Notes: a model not told the origin generated them from the letters alone. Counted from the stretch's first letter, positions 1 through 8,044 are shown. The stretch: DNA of 34,479 bases from Erysipelotrichaceae bacterium (GCA_017432895.1 JAFRIG010000031.1:1-34479); one strand, 5' to 3'. Program-made: numbers and translations.

Positions 1-101
1 ACAATGACACATAATCGTCAAAAAATGTGTTAAATCTAGTCCAAAAGTCAACTTTTAAAATAATGAACGATGTTCAATAGTTGAAAATTCAACTAAGAAC
101 G

Positions 102-1103
102 CTATAAACTCAGAATTTTCTCAAAATCGGGTTTGAGTCCTGTATCTTTACTGGTAACGAAAAAATTCTGCGGCATATCATATCCGGGCAAGGGATTGCC
201 TTCCACGATCACGGGACCCTTATCCGTGATAGCGATATCCCAGCCTACATAGCGGACATGTTTTTCTACCTTGGCTGCCTTCTTGCATAATTGCAGAGCT
301 TTTTCAAAATAAGGTACTTTAAAACCGATCAGATCCAAACCCGTAGTCGGATGTTTCTCATAAGTCGTGATCGTCTTATCCGACCAGCAGGGATTAACGA
401 TCTCACCATCTTCAGATAAAACGGTATAAATACCTCCCGATCCGACATTGTCCACCATCATATCCCCTATCCCTATCCTTTGTAAGGCATACATGACATG
501 GGCCTCATCGTTATTGTCTAATAAGGTCGTGATCCTGATGGTATTGATCGATTCTTTATGAAGTTTAGCCATTTCTTTATGTTGCACGATACTTTCTTCG
601 ATAAAAAGATGGTTTTCTTTCAGATATTCATAAATCTGTTTCAGATCACTTTTTTCATCAAGATAGATGTTCTTATAGATGCCTTTGCCCGAACAGGAAT
701 CAGCCGGCTTGCAGAAAAAGACGTTCTTATCTTTACAGAAGCTTACAAAGTCTTCATATGTTGAATTATTAATATCCAGAAACTCTCTGCCCAAAAGATC
801 TTTAAAGATCACATTGAACTTTAATTTATCATTGAACAGTTCAATATATTCCGGATCATTGAGTTTCTTGAATAAGTATTGGGAATAATCGAAAGTGACA
901 TAGGTCTTTCTTTTTTCTTTAGGTTTGTCTACAAAATGAAAAAGGTTGTATTCCATATAGCCGATATGATCATTCAAGATACATAAGGCCATATCAGCCA
1001 ATATAAACAAAGTATTCTTACCCGAATACTCATGGACAGCCCTGGCATTGGCATACATCCTTTTAAAGCTCGACAATTCAAAACGATCGAAGATTGAACT
1101 CAT
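102..1103 (-). CDS. ATP-grasp protein, sugar-transfer-associated type
   Basis: A 333-residue cytosolic protein with no signal peptide or membrane segment. The C-terminal half carries ATP-grasp features: a FCKPADSCSGKGI lysine/glycine-rich nucleotide loop near residue 130, an NTIRITTLLD strand, and a terminal VGWDIAIT..GPVIVEGNPLPGYD block whose Asp, Glu and Asn would bind Mg-ATP. This pattern matches the ATP-grasp family often found with polysaccharide or sugar-transfer genes (family knowledge); enzymes of this fold join a carboxylate to an amine or other nucleophile. No glycan genes lie next to it here, so the substrate is unknown. The ATG at 1103 has no Shine-Dalgarno sequence, but a TAAAAT box sits 6 nt upstream, so the mRNA may be leaderless. 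It diverges from the RelA/SpoT-like gene. Confidence 0.8.
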   Translation of the reverse strand: MSSIFDRFELSSFKRMYANARAVHEYSGKNTLFILADMALCILNDHIGYMEYNLFHFVDKPKEKRKTYVTFDYSQYLFKKLNDPEYIELFNDKLKFNVIFKDLLGREFLDINNSTYEDFVSFCKDKNVFFCKPADSCSGKGIYKNIYLDEKSDLKQIYEYLKENHLFIEESIVQHKEMAKLHKESINTIRITTLLDNNDEAHVMYALQRIGIGDMMVDNVGSGGIYTVLSEDGEIVNPCWSDKTITTYEKHPTTGLDLIGFKVPYFEKALQLCKKAAKVEKHVRYVGWDIAITDKGPVIVEGNPLPGYDMPQNFFVTSKDTGLKPDFEKILSL

Positions 1104-1423
1104 AACAATATTTTAATTGTTTTTCCTATGAAAGTCATAGCAACTATTCTTTATATTTTATCGGAGTATTATTGCGAGGCCATTTATATCCGTCCTCTTT
1201 CATAGGACTTTTAGGGTTTTTATATCGGCCTAACGTCCATGTTATTATTAAGTTGTAAAAAAGCTTCTTCACAAAAGAATTATCAGAATATAGTATTGCA
1301 GACTTCCTATAATTTATTTTTGAAATTCGTTACAGGGAATCCTGTAAAAACAGCTATCACCGGAAAGAACTGCCACTTTCTCTTTAACTCTTTTATGAAG
1401 AAATGCGAGAAAGGTAGAAAAAA
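1104..1423. other. Divergent intergenic region with dyad repeats
   Basis: This 320-nt AT-rich region separates the ATP-grasp gene from the RelA/SpoT-like gene. It holds CTATGA-AAG-TCATAG (1126-1140) just upstream of the ATP-grasp -10 box, a TATAAT at about 1307-1312 facing the RelA/SpoT-like gene, and the dyad TTACAGG-GAAT-CCTGTAA (1330-1347). An 85-codon frame at 1239-1496 runs through it, but it has no ribosome binding site and unconvincing composition, so I do not call it. Confidence 0.5.
1330..1347. promoter_or_regulatory. Operator-like dyad upstream of RelA/SpoT-like gene
   Basis: A perfect inverted repeat with 7-nt arms and a 4-nt spacer (TTACAGG-GAAT-CCTGTAA), lying downstream of a TATAAT and 76 nt before the start codon. 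Its size and symmetry suit a dimeric repressor site. The regulator is unknown. Confidence 0.35.
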
Positions 1424-2058
1424 ATGTTGTATCTTCTTGAAAGAGATGGCCTATCTGAAGACGTTCTCAAATCACTCTCATATAGAACATCCTTAAATAA
1501 AAGCCTGAAAGGAAAGTTAAGAACATTTAATAAAATCGACTTGCTTAACGAAGCACTTCATATAGTCGACTGGTATGACCTGGAAAAAGGTGATATTTTA
1601 GATAATGTCGCTATTGATTACAGGATAAAATCAGAACAATCAATCATTAACAAGTATTACAGGTACTATCCGGACAGAGATACGGAGAAAGTATTCAACG
1701 ACTTGCTGGGCTTCAGATCGCTGTGTGATTCTTATGACGATATAATAGCTCTTCAAAAAATGAAATATTTTAAGGTTGTGGATATGTCTAAAGGTAAAGC
1801 TGATGACGACGGATACAGAGGCGTACATCTATATTTCCAAATCGACCATTACCACTACCCTTTGGAAATCCAATACAATACGTTGTATGACAGATATCTT
1901 AATGACTGGCTGCATGATTTTGTATACAAAAAAAAGGTTATGATGACTCTGTTGGCAGGAATTTGCGCAAACAGTATGAAGATGGTAAAATCAAAAACAA
2001 AGATGAGTTCAAGGAGGAATTAAGAAATGTGTTACTTGGTAGCAAAAGATATCAATAA
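1424..2058 (+). CDS. RelA/SpoT-domain (p)ppGpp synthetase-like protein, needs -1 frameshift
   Basis: The protein carries the RelA/SpoT nucleotidyltransferase core: DYRIKSEQSIINK (basic nucleotide-binding R-x-K...K), NDLLGFR (metal-binding Asp), DDDGYRGVHL (stacking Tyr and His) and LEIQYNT (catalytic Glu). The known catalytic positions are therefore present, and there is no hydrolase domain or TGS/ACT tail, as in small alarmone synthetases. In the starting frame the ORF ends at 2023 after a basic, low-quality tail beginning VMMTLLAG. At the eight-A run (1928-1935) a -1 shift opens a sensible tail (KGYDDSVGRNLRKQYEDGKI...) ending at a TAA at 2056-2058, giving 211 residues. It could be programmed frameshifting, transcriptional slippage, a real inactivating or phase-variable mutation, or a sequencing error. 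A weak SD (AAGG) precedes the ATG. It overlaps the next gene by 32 nt. Confidence 0.72.
1928..1936 (+). other. A8 tract with A AAA AAG slippery heptamer
   Basis: Codons 169-171 are AAA AAA AAG. The heptamer A AAA AAG (1930-1936) is in the phase needed for -1 slippage, the same heptamer used in E. coli dnaX. After slippage the next codon is GGT at 1936, which enters the frame encoding the expected C-terminus. I see no SD-like stimulator about 10 nt upstream and no obvious strong downstream hairpin. Confidence 0.6.
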
Positions 2059-2251
2059 AGAAGGAAGCATTCTTCTTAAGACCAAGCACGGCAAAGAGTT
2101 AGTCGATTTCAAACACGAGTTAATTTCTCTTGTGGGAAACGACAGAATTCAGCTGGTTACTATAAGCAGACCTTCCGCATATGGAGAATACGAACCATAT
2201 AAGCTGGTATCTGATAAAGAAGAATTTAAAGCCAGCGTTCTAGCGTTATAA
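2027..2251 (+). CDS. Small conserved hypothetical protein (possibly DUF6718-like)
   Basis: A 74-residue soluble protein beginning MCYLVAKDINKEGSILLKT, with a central YGEYEPYKLV segment. The start is well supported: AAGGAGGAATT lies just upstream, inside the end of the RelA/SpoT-like gene. It resembles small Firmicute proteins I associate, from memory only, with a domain of unknown function (DUF6718). Overlap with the alarmone synthetase gene implies co-transcription and perhaps translational coupling, so it may be a partner or regulator of that enzyme (inference). A strong terminator starts at its stop codon. No catalytic motif is visible. Confidence 0.75.
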   Translation: MCYLVAKDINKEGSILLKTKHGKELVDFKHELISLVGNDRIQLVTISRPSAYGEYEPYKLVSDKEEFKASVLAL

Positions 2252-2279
2252 CAGCACAAAGCCAAAAGTGCTGTTTTTT
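2251..2279 (+). terminator. Rho-independent terminator after the RelA/SpoT-like pair
   Basis: ACAGCAC (2251-2257) and GTGCTGT (2268-2274) form a 7-bp stem followed by a T run, directly after the 74-residue gene. Confidence 0.85.
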
Positions 2280-2289
2280 ATCTTTTTGT

Positions 2290-2317
2290 TTGAACTTAGT
2301 ATCTAACCATGTAATAC
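2290..2317 (+). promoter_or_regulatory. Promoter for nfu
   Basis: TTGAAC (2290-2295), a 16-nt spacer, then TAATAC (2312-2317), about 60 nt upstream of the nfu start codon. Confidence 0.45.
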
Positions 2318-2378
2318 GTTGAGCATTATTATTGGAATTAAAAGCCATCTGGTGATATATTTTTTATTGGAGATTATT

Positions 2379-2612
2379 ATGGATAGAGAAGAAAAGATAA
2401 GACAGATCGAAAAGACGATCGAAAAAGTCAGACCATATATTCAAAACGACGGCGGCGATGTCCAGTTCGTCAAACTGGAAGACGACATCGTCTACGTATC
2501 CGTACACGGTGCCTGCGTCGGCTGCATGGCTTTGGATTATACCCTCAAGGAAGGGGTCGAAGCCCTGATACTCGACGAAGTCGAAGGGATCAAAGAAGTT
2601 AGGTTGGCTTAA
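2379..2612 (+). CDS. nfu: NifU C-terminal domain Fe-S cluster carrier (Nfu)
   Basis: A 77-residue protein made almost entirely of one NifU C-terminal domain. It has RPYIQNDGGDVQFVKLE, then the cluster-binding Cys pair in GACVGCMALDYTLKEGVE, then a short terminal strand. Nfu proteins hold a 4Fe-4S cluster between two subunits and pass it to client apoproteins in the cytosol (family knowledge). I choose the ATG at 2379 because GGAGA lies 5 nt upstream; the longer frame from 2319 begins in AT-rich sequence with no ribosome binding site. The gene stands alone, with its own likely promoter and a bidirectional terminator shared with the converging methyltransferase gene. Confidence 0.93.
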   Translation: MDREEKIRQIEKTIEKVRPYIQNDGGDVQFVKLEDDIVYVSVHGACVGCMALDYTLKEGVEALILDEVEGIKEVRLA

Positions 2613-2638
2613 AAAAGTTCACAGCATGTGAACTTTTA
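2613..2638. terminator. Bidirectional terminator between nfu and the methyltransferase gene
   Basis: AAAAGTTCACA and TGTGAACTTTT form an 11-bp perfect stem with a 3-nt loop. A and T runs on both sides let it serve nfu on the plus strand and the convergent gene on the minus strand. Confidence 0.85.
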
Positions 2639-3826
2639 TTATCGATCGTTTACTTGAACAATGACACATTTGAGATAGTCGGAAACATTGTGCCCGATGA
2701 TGATAGGATGATCGGGAGCTTGCGCTCGGTTTTCAACTAATCTCAAACGCTTATGGGCATCATTGGCCGCCGACAGGATGATCTTCATGAACATTTCCCT
2801 TTCCATATATTCACTGCAGGAACAGGTCACCAGGAAACCTCCGGGTTTTAAGATCTTCATAGCCCGATAATTTATCTCCTTATAGCCTTTAGAAGCGTTC
2901 TTTAAAGAAGACTTTGATTTGGTAAAAGCCGGTGGATCCAGAACTATCACATCAAATACTTCCCCTTTTTCTTCCATCTCTTTTAAATAATCAAAGATAT
3001 CGGCGACGATGAATTTTGTATTTTTAAAACCATTGAGTTCACTGTTTTCGATCGCCTGATCGATAGCCAATTGCGAAGCATCGATACCGATAACTTCCTT
3101 AGCTACCATAGCTGCACTTAACGCAAAACCGCCCGTATGGGTACAGCAGTCCAGAACCCTCTTATTCTCGCAAAGTTTACGGATAGCCAGATGATTGTAT
3201 TTCTGATCAAGGAAATAACCCGTCTTTTGGCCTTCGGCCACATCGACGATGAGTTTTACCCCGTTTTCTTCAACTTCGATCCTGGTTTCAAAAGGTTCAC
3301 TCAAGAATCCTTTGACTCTTTCCAAGCCTTCCAGAGTCCTGACTCTGGCATCGCTTCTTTCATAGATGCCTTTGATACATACATCATCTTCCTGAAGTAC
3401 TTCCATTAAAGACTCGCATAACAGTTCTTTTCTTACATCCATACCTAAGGTATCGATCTCAAAAACCAGGATGTCGTTGAACTTGTCAACGATAAGACCC
3501 GGCAGACGATCGGAATCGGAAAACACGATACGGCAGCACTTGGTATCGACGACACTCTTACGGTAGTTCCAGGCATCATAAAAACGTCTCTTAAAGAATT
3601 CTTTGTCTATAATATCTTCTTTATTTCTTGTTAAGATCCTGATCCTGATCTTGGAATGATCATTGATATAACCGTAACCCAAAAAATCATCCTTAAAAGA
3701 GACGACTTCCACGATATCCCCGTTATCATATGAACCGGAAACTTTATCGATCTCGTTATCGTAGATCCATAAACCGCCTGCAGAAAGCGTTCTGCCTTCA
3801 TTTTTCTTTAGTGTGACTTTGATCAT
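2639..3826 (-). CDS. PUA-domain class I rRNA methyltransferase, RlmI-like
   Basis: About 395 residues. The N-terminus is PUA-like (LKKNEGRTLSAGGLWIYDNEI), followed by an RlmI-type middle domain and a Rossmann methyltransferase: CCTHTGGFALSAA (SAM loop), VIGIDASQLAIDQA, FDVIVLDPPAFTKSKSS (DPPAF catalytic loop) and LVTCSCS. RlmI methylates C5 of a 23S rRNA cytosine in E. coli (family knowledge); the exact target here is unproven. I place the start at the ATG at 3826 (MIKVTLKK), which opens the PUA domain. An ATG at 3844 is possible but would add only MGYNVS. Neither has a Shine-Dalgarno. TATAAT lies 6 nt before 3826, so a leaderless mRNA is plausible and would exclude the 3844 start. Confidence 0.88.
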   Translation of the reverse strand: MIKVTLKKNEGRTLSAGGLWIYDNEIDKVSGSYDNGDIVEVVSFKDDFLGYGYINDHSKIRIRILTRNKEDIIDKEFFKRRFYDAWNYRKSVVDTKCCRIVFSDSDRLPGLIVDKFNDILVFEIDTLGMDVRKELLCESLMEVLQEDDVCIKGIYERSDARVRTLEGLERVKGFLSEPFETRIEVEENGVKLIVDVAEGQKTGYFLDQKYNHLAIRKLCENKRVLDCCTHTGGFALSAAMVAKEVIGIDASQLAIDQAIENSELNGFKNTKFIVADIFDYLKEMEEKGEVFDVIVLDPPAFTKSKSSLKNASKGYKEINYRAMKILKPGGFLVTCSCSEYMEREMFMKIILSAANDAHKRLRLVENRAQAPDHPIIIGHNVSDYLKCVIVQVNDR

Positions 3827-3832
3827 AGAAAC

Positions 3833-3838
3833 ATTATA
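3833..3838 (-). promoter_or_regulatory. -10 box 6 nt from the methyltransferase start
   Basis: TATAAT on the minus strand, 6 nt before the ATG at 3826 and just past the ileS terminator. The expected transcription start falls at or next to the start codon. The -35 region is weak. Confidence 0.5.
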
Positions 3839-3845
3839 ACCCATA

Positions 3846-3874
3846 AAGAAAACGGAAACTAAGTTCCGCTTTCT
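3846..3874 (-). terminator. Terminator after ileS
   Basis: Read on the minus strand, AGAAAGCGGAA pairs with TTCCGTTTTCT (one G-U pair), followed by T residues, immediately downstream of the ileS stop. Confidence 0.65.
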
Positions 3875-3877
3875 ACT

Positions 3878-6607
3878 TTATTTGAGTGCTTCAGCACACC
3901 TGTCGCACAGACCATCCTCGTTTTCTTCTTCAACGATGTTCCAGCAGCGCGGACAGACATGACCTTTGGCCATCTCGATCTTGACTTCAATGTTGTCGTA
4001 CTTGGTCAGTTCTTCTTCGACGAAGGAGACTTTGGCAATGATCAGCCACTGGTTGATCTTGTTTCCAAAGGCATCTTCGAGAAGCTTACGGTCTTCAGCA
4101 TTGACATGAAGCAGCGCATGAGCCTGCATCGGCTTATCGATGATCTTAGCATTGATTGCCTCTTCTCTGGCCTTGAAGATGTCGCTTCTGATCTCGTGGA
4201 GTCGGGCAAAGTTCTGTTTAATAACATCTTCACCTTCAAAGTTCTGAGTCTCAGGGAAGTGAACGTAGTGGACGCTTTCGGCTTCCTTGGAACCAAAGAA
4301 GGTCCAGACTTCATCAGCCGTATAGACCAGGATCGGCGACCACAGTTTGACCAGATAGTCGACTGCCGTATATAGAACGGTCTGGATCTTTCTGCGGCGT
4401 GGCGAATCCAATCTGTCGCAATACAGGATATCCTTAGCGAAGTCGCAGTAGTAGCTGGAGAGCTCGTTGGTCATAAAGTTGGTCATGGTCGAGGAAGCTA
4501 AGACGAAATCGTAGTTGTCATAGGCTTCTTCAACTTTTCTGGCCATATCGTTCAGCGCTATCAGCATGTACTTGTCGACCGGTTCAAGATCCTCATATGG
4601 GACCATCATATCTTTAGTGAAGTCTTCACTATTGATGTTGCCCAACATGAAACGGAAGGTGTTCCTGATCTTGCGATACTGGTCGGAGACCTGTTTCAGG
4701 TTGGAATCACCGATCCTCATATCGGCTTTGAAATCTTCCGAAGCGGCCCATAATCTGAGGATATCGGCGCCGTACTGTTTGATGATATCCAGCGGATCGA
4801 CGACATTGCCTACCGATTTATGCATAGCCTCGCCTTTAGAGTCACAGACATAGCCATGGGATAAGACTGATTTATATGGTGCCACGCCATGGTTGGCTAC
4901 GGAAACGATCAGCGAGGAGTTGAACCAGCCTCGATACTGGTCGGAGCCTTCAAAATACAGGTCGCAGGGATAAGAATAGCCTCTGGCGATCAGTTCGTTC
5001 CAGGAAGAACCGGAATCAAACCACACGTCCATAATATCGGTCTCTTTGGTGAACTTGCCGTTGGGAGAGGCAGGATTACTGTAACCTTCAGGCAAGAGAT
5101 CTTTGGCTTCCGATTCAAACCAGACGTTGGAACCGTGCTCATCAAAGAGTTTGGCGATATGTTCGAAGACTTCCGCCTCGATGATCGGGGTCTTGTCTTC
5201 GTTGTAGATGATCGGGATCGGAACACCCCATAAACGCTGTCTTGAGATACACCAGTCTTTACGGTCTTTGACCATGTTGGTCAGACGCAGTTCACCAAAA
5301 GAGTTGATCCATTTGACGCTCTTGATCGCTTCCAAAAGCTGCGGCTTGATCTTTTCGATCGAAGCAAACCACTGCGTCGTCGCTCTAAAGATGACCGGTT
5401 TCTTCAATCTGTCGTCATGAGGATAGGAGTGAGTCACCCATTCAAGTTTTAAGAGATGCTCAGTCTCATCCAGCCTTTGGGTGATAGTCTTGTTGGCGTC
5501 GAAGACGAACTGGCCTTCAAGCCATTCGCCGGCTTCCGCCGTCATGCAGCCCTTCTCATCGACCGGGCAAACGGTAGGAAGTCCATATCTTTGGGTCGTA
5601 TAGAAGTCGTCCAAACCATGGCCACCGGCCGTATGGACACAGCCTGTACCATCTTCATCGGTGACATAGTCAGCCAGACAGATGACGGATTCCCTTTTTT
5701 CCGGATATAAGACCTGCTTGCAGACAAGACCTTCCAGTTCTCTTCCTTTGAAAGTCTTAAGTACTTCGTATTCGCTTAATTCAAACTTCTCCATCAAAGA
5801 AGCAACCAAATTCTCCAACATGATCAGCTTGCCCTTGGCACATTTGACTACGGCATAAGTTAGATCAGGATGCAAAGTAATAGCTACGTTGGCCGGTAAG
5901 GTCCAGGGAGTCGTGGTCCAGATGACGAACTTCTCATCCCCTTCCAGAACGCCCTTGCCATCCTTGACATCGAAGGTCACAAAGATCGTCGGATCCTTGC
6001 GGTCGAAATAGACAATCTCGGAATCGGCGATCGCCGTCTCCTGATAAGGTGACCAGTAGATAGGCTTCAAGCCCTGGAAGATCATGCCATCCAAAGCCAT
6101 CTTGGCAAAGGATCTGATCTGACGGCCTTCAAATTCCTTGAACAGGGTGATATAGGGATTGTCATAGTCGGCCACTTCACCCAGTCTTTTTTCCGTTTCC
6201 ATCTGCTGGGCGATCTGCTTATGAGCGTATTCCTCGCATTTTTCCCTGAATTCTCTGGCCGATACTTCCTTGCGGTTGACACCGAGCTTCTGTACGGCGT
6301 TTTCGATCGGCAGACCATGGGTATCCCAGCCCGGGAAAAACGGCGTATAGTAGCCGGCCATCGCCTTGGATCTGACGATGATGTCCTTGATGATGCGGTT
6401 CATCGCCGTACCGGCATGGAGGTTGCCATTGGCATAAGGCGGACCATCATGTAAAACAAAAGGCGTATGATCTTCGTTCTTTTTTAAGATCTTGTGATAG
6501 TGATCGTCATCTTCCCATCTTTTTAAGATATCGGGCTCTTTCTTAGGCAGATTGCCCCTCATCTCAAAAGCGGTATTCGGCATGTGAAGTGTGTCTTTGT
6601 ATTCCAT
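3878..6607 (-). CDS. ileS: Isoleucyl-tRNA synthetase
   Basis: A 909-residue class I synthetase that charges tRNA-Ile. In order: the HIGH-region GPPYANGNLHAGTAMN (residues 56-70), the CP1 editing domain with TTPWTLPAN, DIMDVWFDSGSSW, the KMSKS-region GEAMHKSVGN, an anticodon-binding helical domain, and a C-terminal zinc site CPRCW...CDRC. Both signatures depart from the textbook form (HAGT for HIGH, MHKSV for KMSKS). The protein is full length and otherwise well conserved, so I read these as lineage variants rather than decay. The start is supported by AAAGGGAG a few nt before the ATG. Expression is controlled by the Ile T-box just upstream. The next gene upstream is sepF, as in many Firmicutes. 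Confidence 0.97.
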   Translation of the reverse strand: MEYKDTLHMPNTAFEMRGNLPKKEPDILKRWEDDDHYHKILKKNEDHTPFVLHDGPPYANGNLHAGTAMNRIIKDIIVRSKAMAGYYTPFFPGWDTHGLPIENAVQKLGVNRKEVSAREFREKCEEYAHKQIAQQMETEKRLGEVADYDNPYITLFKEFEGRQIRSFAKMALDGMIFQGLKPIYWSPYQETAIADSEIVYFDRKDPTIFVTFDVKDGKGVLEGDEKFVIWTTTPWTLPANVAITLHPDLTYAVVKCAKGKLIMLENLVASLMEKFELSEYEVLKTFKGRELEGLVCKQVLYPEKRESVICLADYVTDEDGTGCVHTAGGHGLDDFYTTQRYGLPTVCPVDEKGCMTAEAGEWLEGQFVFDANKTITQRLDETEHLLKLEWVTHSYPHDDRLKKPVIFRATTQWFASIEKIKPQLLEAIKSVKWINSFGELRLTNMVKDRKDWCISRQRLWGVPIPIIYNEDKTPIIEAEVFEHIAKLFDEHGSNVWFESEAKDLLPEGYSNPASPNGKFTKETDIMDVWFDSGSSWNELIARGYSYPCDLYFEGSDQYRGWFNSSLIVSVANHGVAPYKSVLSHGYVCDSKGEAMHKSVGNVVDPLDIIKQYGADILRLWAASEDFKADMRIGDSNLKQVSDQYRKIRNTFRFMLGNINSEDFTKDMMVPYEDLEPVDKYMLIALNDMARKVEEAYDNYDFVLASSTMTNFMTNELSSYYCDFAKDILYCDRLDSPRRRKIQTVLYTAVDYLVKLWSPILVYTADEVWTFFGSKEAESVHYVHFPETQNFEGEDVIKQNFARLHEIRSDIFKAREEAINAKIIDKPMQAHALLHVNAEDRKLLEDAFGNKINQWLIIAKVSFVEEELTKYDNIEVKIEMAKGHVCPRCWNIVEEENEDGLCDRCAEALK

Positions 6608-6617
6608 ATCTAACTCC

Positions 6618-6810
6618 CTTTCAAAGAAAAAGGTGCTACCAAAGGTCGCTGTATCAGCGAGGTACCACCTTCATTTGTTGCTCAAACTCTTAACGCGAGT
6701 AACGCCGGCAGTTTTCTTTACCGGAGCTCCTAAGTGATTCCCGTGAAACTGTGCATTGGCTTACACCTACCGCCAACTCTCTATGACACCCATGACACGG
6801 ACATGTCTTA
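6618..6810 (-). promoter_or_regulatory. T-box riboswitch (Ile) controlling ileS
   Basis: The minus strand carries the T-box core AAGGTGGTACCTCG (around 6655-6671), followed by a terminator in which GGTGGTACC can pair with GGTAGCACC ahead of TTTTTC. Upstream is a Stem I-like region whose specifier loop reads GAATCACTTAGG, giving ATC (Ile) at 6736-6738 followed by A. Uncharged tRNA-Ile should pair with the ATC codon and the core to favour antitermination (family knowledge). The element fills nearly the whole gap between sepF and ileS, so its promoter is either inside the end of sepF or transcription enters from sepF. Confidence 0.9.
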
Positions 6811-6818
6811 TTCTTTGC

Positions 6819-7214
6819 TTAGTCTTCGTTTAAATTGATATCACCGCCGACCTGCAGATTCTTCGGTGAACAAAGGATGACGTTTTCCCCGACCTTCTTG
6901 ATCGAACCATCGACGCCATATACGACGCCCGAGAGGAAGTCAATGATCCTCTGACGGTATTCGGAAGGCATGCGATGCAGATTGACGCAGCAGGCCCTCT
7001 TGGATTTGATGTGATGGCCTATCTCTTCCGCCTCATCGAAGTTGCGCGGTTCAAACAGTACGATATTGGTATTTGCCGTGATCGAAGACGATCCCTGCAA
7101 AGTACCTCTTTCATATGGCGAAACAGCCTCGGCTTCTTCTTCCGTCAGTTCCAGCTGTTCTTCGTCTTCTTCTTCAGGTGCAATGAATTCTTTTAATCTG
7201 TCGCCAAGTCCCAT
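6819..7214 (-). CDS. sepF: Cell division protein SepF
   Basis: A 131-residue cytoplasmic FtsZ-binding, membrane-tethering protein. The N-terminus MGLGDRLKEFI is the expected amphipathic membrane-binding helix, followed by a long acidic linker (EEEDEEQLELTEEEAEA) and a SepF core (NTNIVLFEPRNFDEAEEIGHHIKSKR... DFLSGVVYGVDGSIKKVGENVILCSP). I choose the ATG at 7214 because AAGGAG lies 6-7 nt upstream; the longer frame adds only MKEIN. It sits 35 nt after the HAD gene and is followed by the ileS T-box. The yggT, ylmH and divIVA genes that commonly lie between sepF and ileS in Firmicutes are absent here. Confidence 0.94.
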   Translation of the reverse strand: MGLGDRLKEFIAPEEEDEEQLELTEEEAEAVSPYERGTLQGSSSITANTNIVLFEPRNFDEAEEIGHHIKSKRACCVNLHRMPSEYRQRIIDFLSGVVYGVDGSIKKVGENVILCSPKNLQVGGDINLNED

Positions 7215-7249
7215 ATTAATCTCCTTCAATACCTTTCTATTTTAGCAAC

Positions 7250-8044
7250 TCAAAGCGCTTTAATCAACTTATTGACTACCAAATAATTGTAAAAGCCCTC
7301 ATCCAAAACATCGTCCGTTTCCTCGAATCCGTAATGCTTAAGTTCCTCGCTGCAGTTGTCTACGATCACCGGATGACCCACACTCTGTAACATCTCCAGA
7401 TCATTGATCCCGTCACCAAAGGCGTAGGTATCTTCTAACGGTATATTGAGGTATTCGATGACCCTCTTGGTCGCCGTGCCCTTGTTTATGCCTTTGATGT
7501 TGACATCGAAGGAATCGGTATATTTATGAGGCGCCAGGTCGACGTAGTCTTTAAGTTCTTTACCGGCCTTATCCATATCTTCTTTATTGAAGAAACCGAT
7601 CATCGAGATCAGACATTTAGCTTCAATATCCCCTTCTTCCTTGAAACCCAGGAAGGACTGTCCCCAGATCTCCATGAACTTGAGAAAGGATGGTGAAGTA
7701 AGTGAATCGACATACATTTCATCGAGAGCTTCCAATATATAGAAACCGTTGTTGTTTCTGACGGCTTGCCTGATCTTTTCCAGCTGTAAGGAAGAGAAAT
7801 ATTCCGCAAAGATCTCTTCACCATTAAGTGATGCATAGGCGCCATTACACAAGATGTAGCCGTTAGGTTCTAAAGACATGATCTGTTTACCCAAAAGCCC
7901 TCGGCAGCGGCCGGAAGCAATGAAGACATAATTCTCCTTCATCAGTTCCTTGACCGCATAGCGGGTCTTAAACGAGACATCGTTCATTTGCCTGGCCCCG
8001 TCCAACAATGTGCCATCGATATCACAGAAAAACAGTTTCTTCAT
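7250..8044 (-). CDS. Cof-type HAD-IIB family phosphatase
   Basis: A 264-residue HAD hydrolase. Motif I is FFCDIDGTLLDG at the N-terminus (nucleophile Asp and acid/base Asp), motif II is the FIASGR segment, and the C-terminal metal site is AFGDGINDLEML. The large cap between motifs II and III is typical of the IIB/Cof group, which dephosphorylates small phosphometabolites such as sugar phosphates or flavin precursors (family knowledge). The substrate cannot be told from sequence. The open frame extends upstream to 8482 but that part is the antisense of the CBS-ACT gene; the real start is the ATG at 8044 (MKKLFFCDIDG). It has only a poor SD (AAGG next to the ATG) and a TATAAT 9 nt upstream. Confidence 0.9.
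   Translation of the reverse strand: MKKLFFCDIDGTLLDGARQMNDVSFKTRYAVKELMKENYVFIASGRCRGLLGKQIMSLEPNGYILCNGAYASLNGEEIFAEYFSSLQLEKIRQAVRNNNGFYILEALDEMYVDSLTSPSFLKFMEIWGQSFLGFKEEGDIEAKCLISMIGFFNKEDMDKAGKELKDYVDLAPHKYTDSFDVNIKGINKGTATKRVIEYLNIPLEDTYAFGDGINDLEMLQSVGHPVIVDNCSEELKHYGFEETDDVLDEGFYNYLVVNKLIKAL

Noticed and set aside
1239..1496. 85-codon open frame in the intergenic region
   Set aside because: No ribosome binding site, biased low-complexity composition, overlap with the better-supported RelA/SpoT-like start, and it spans an operator-like dyad.
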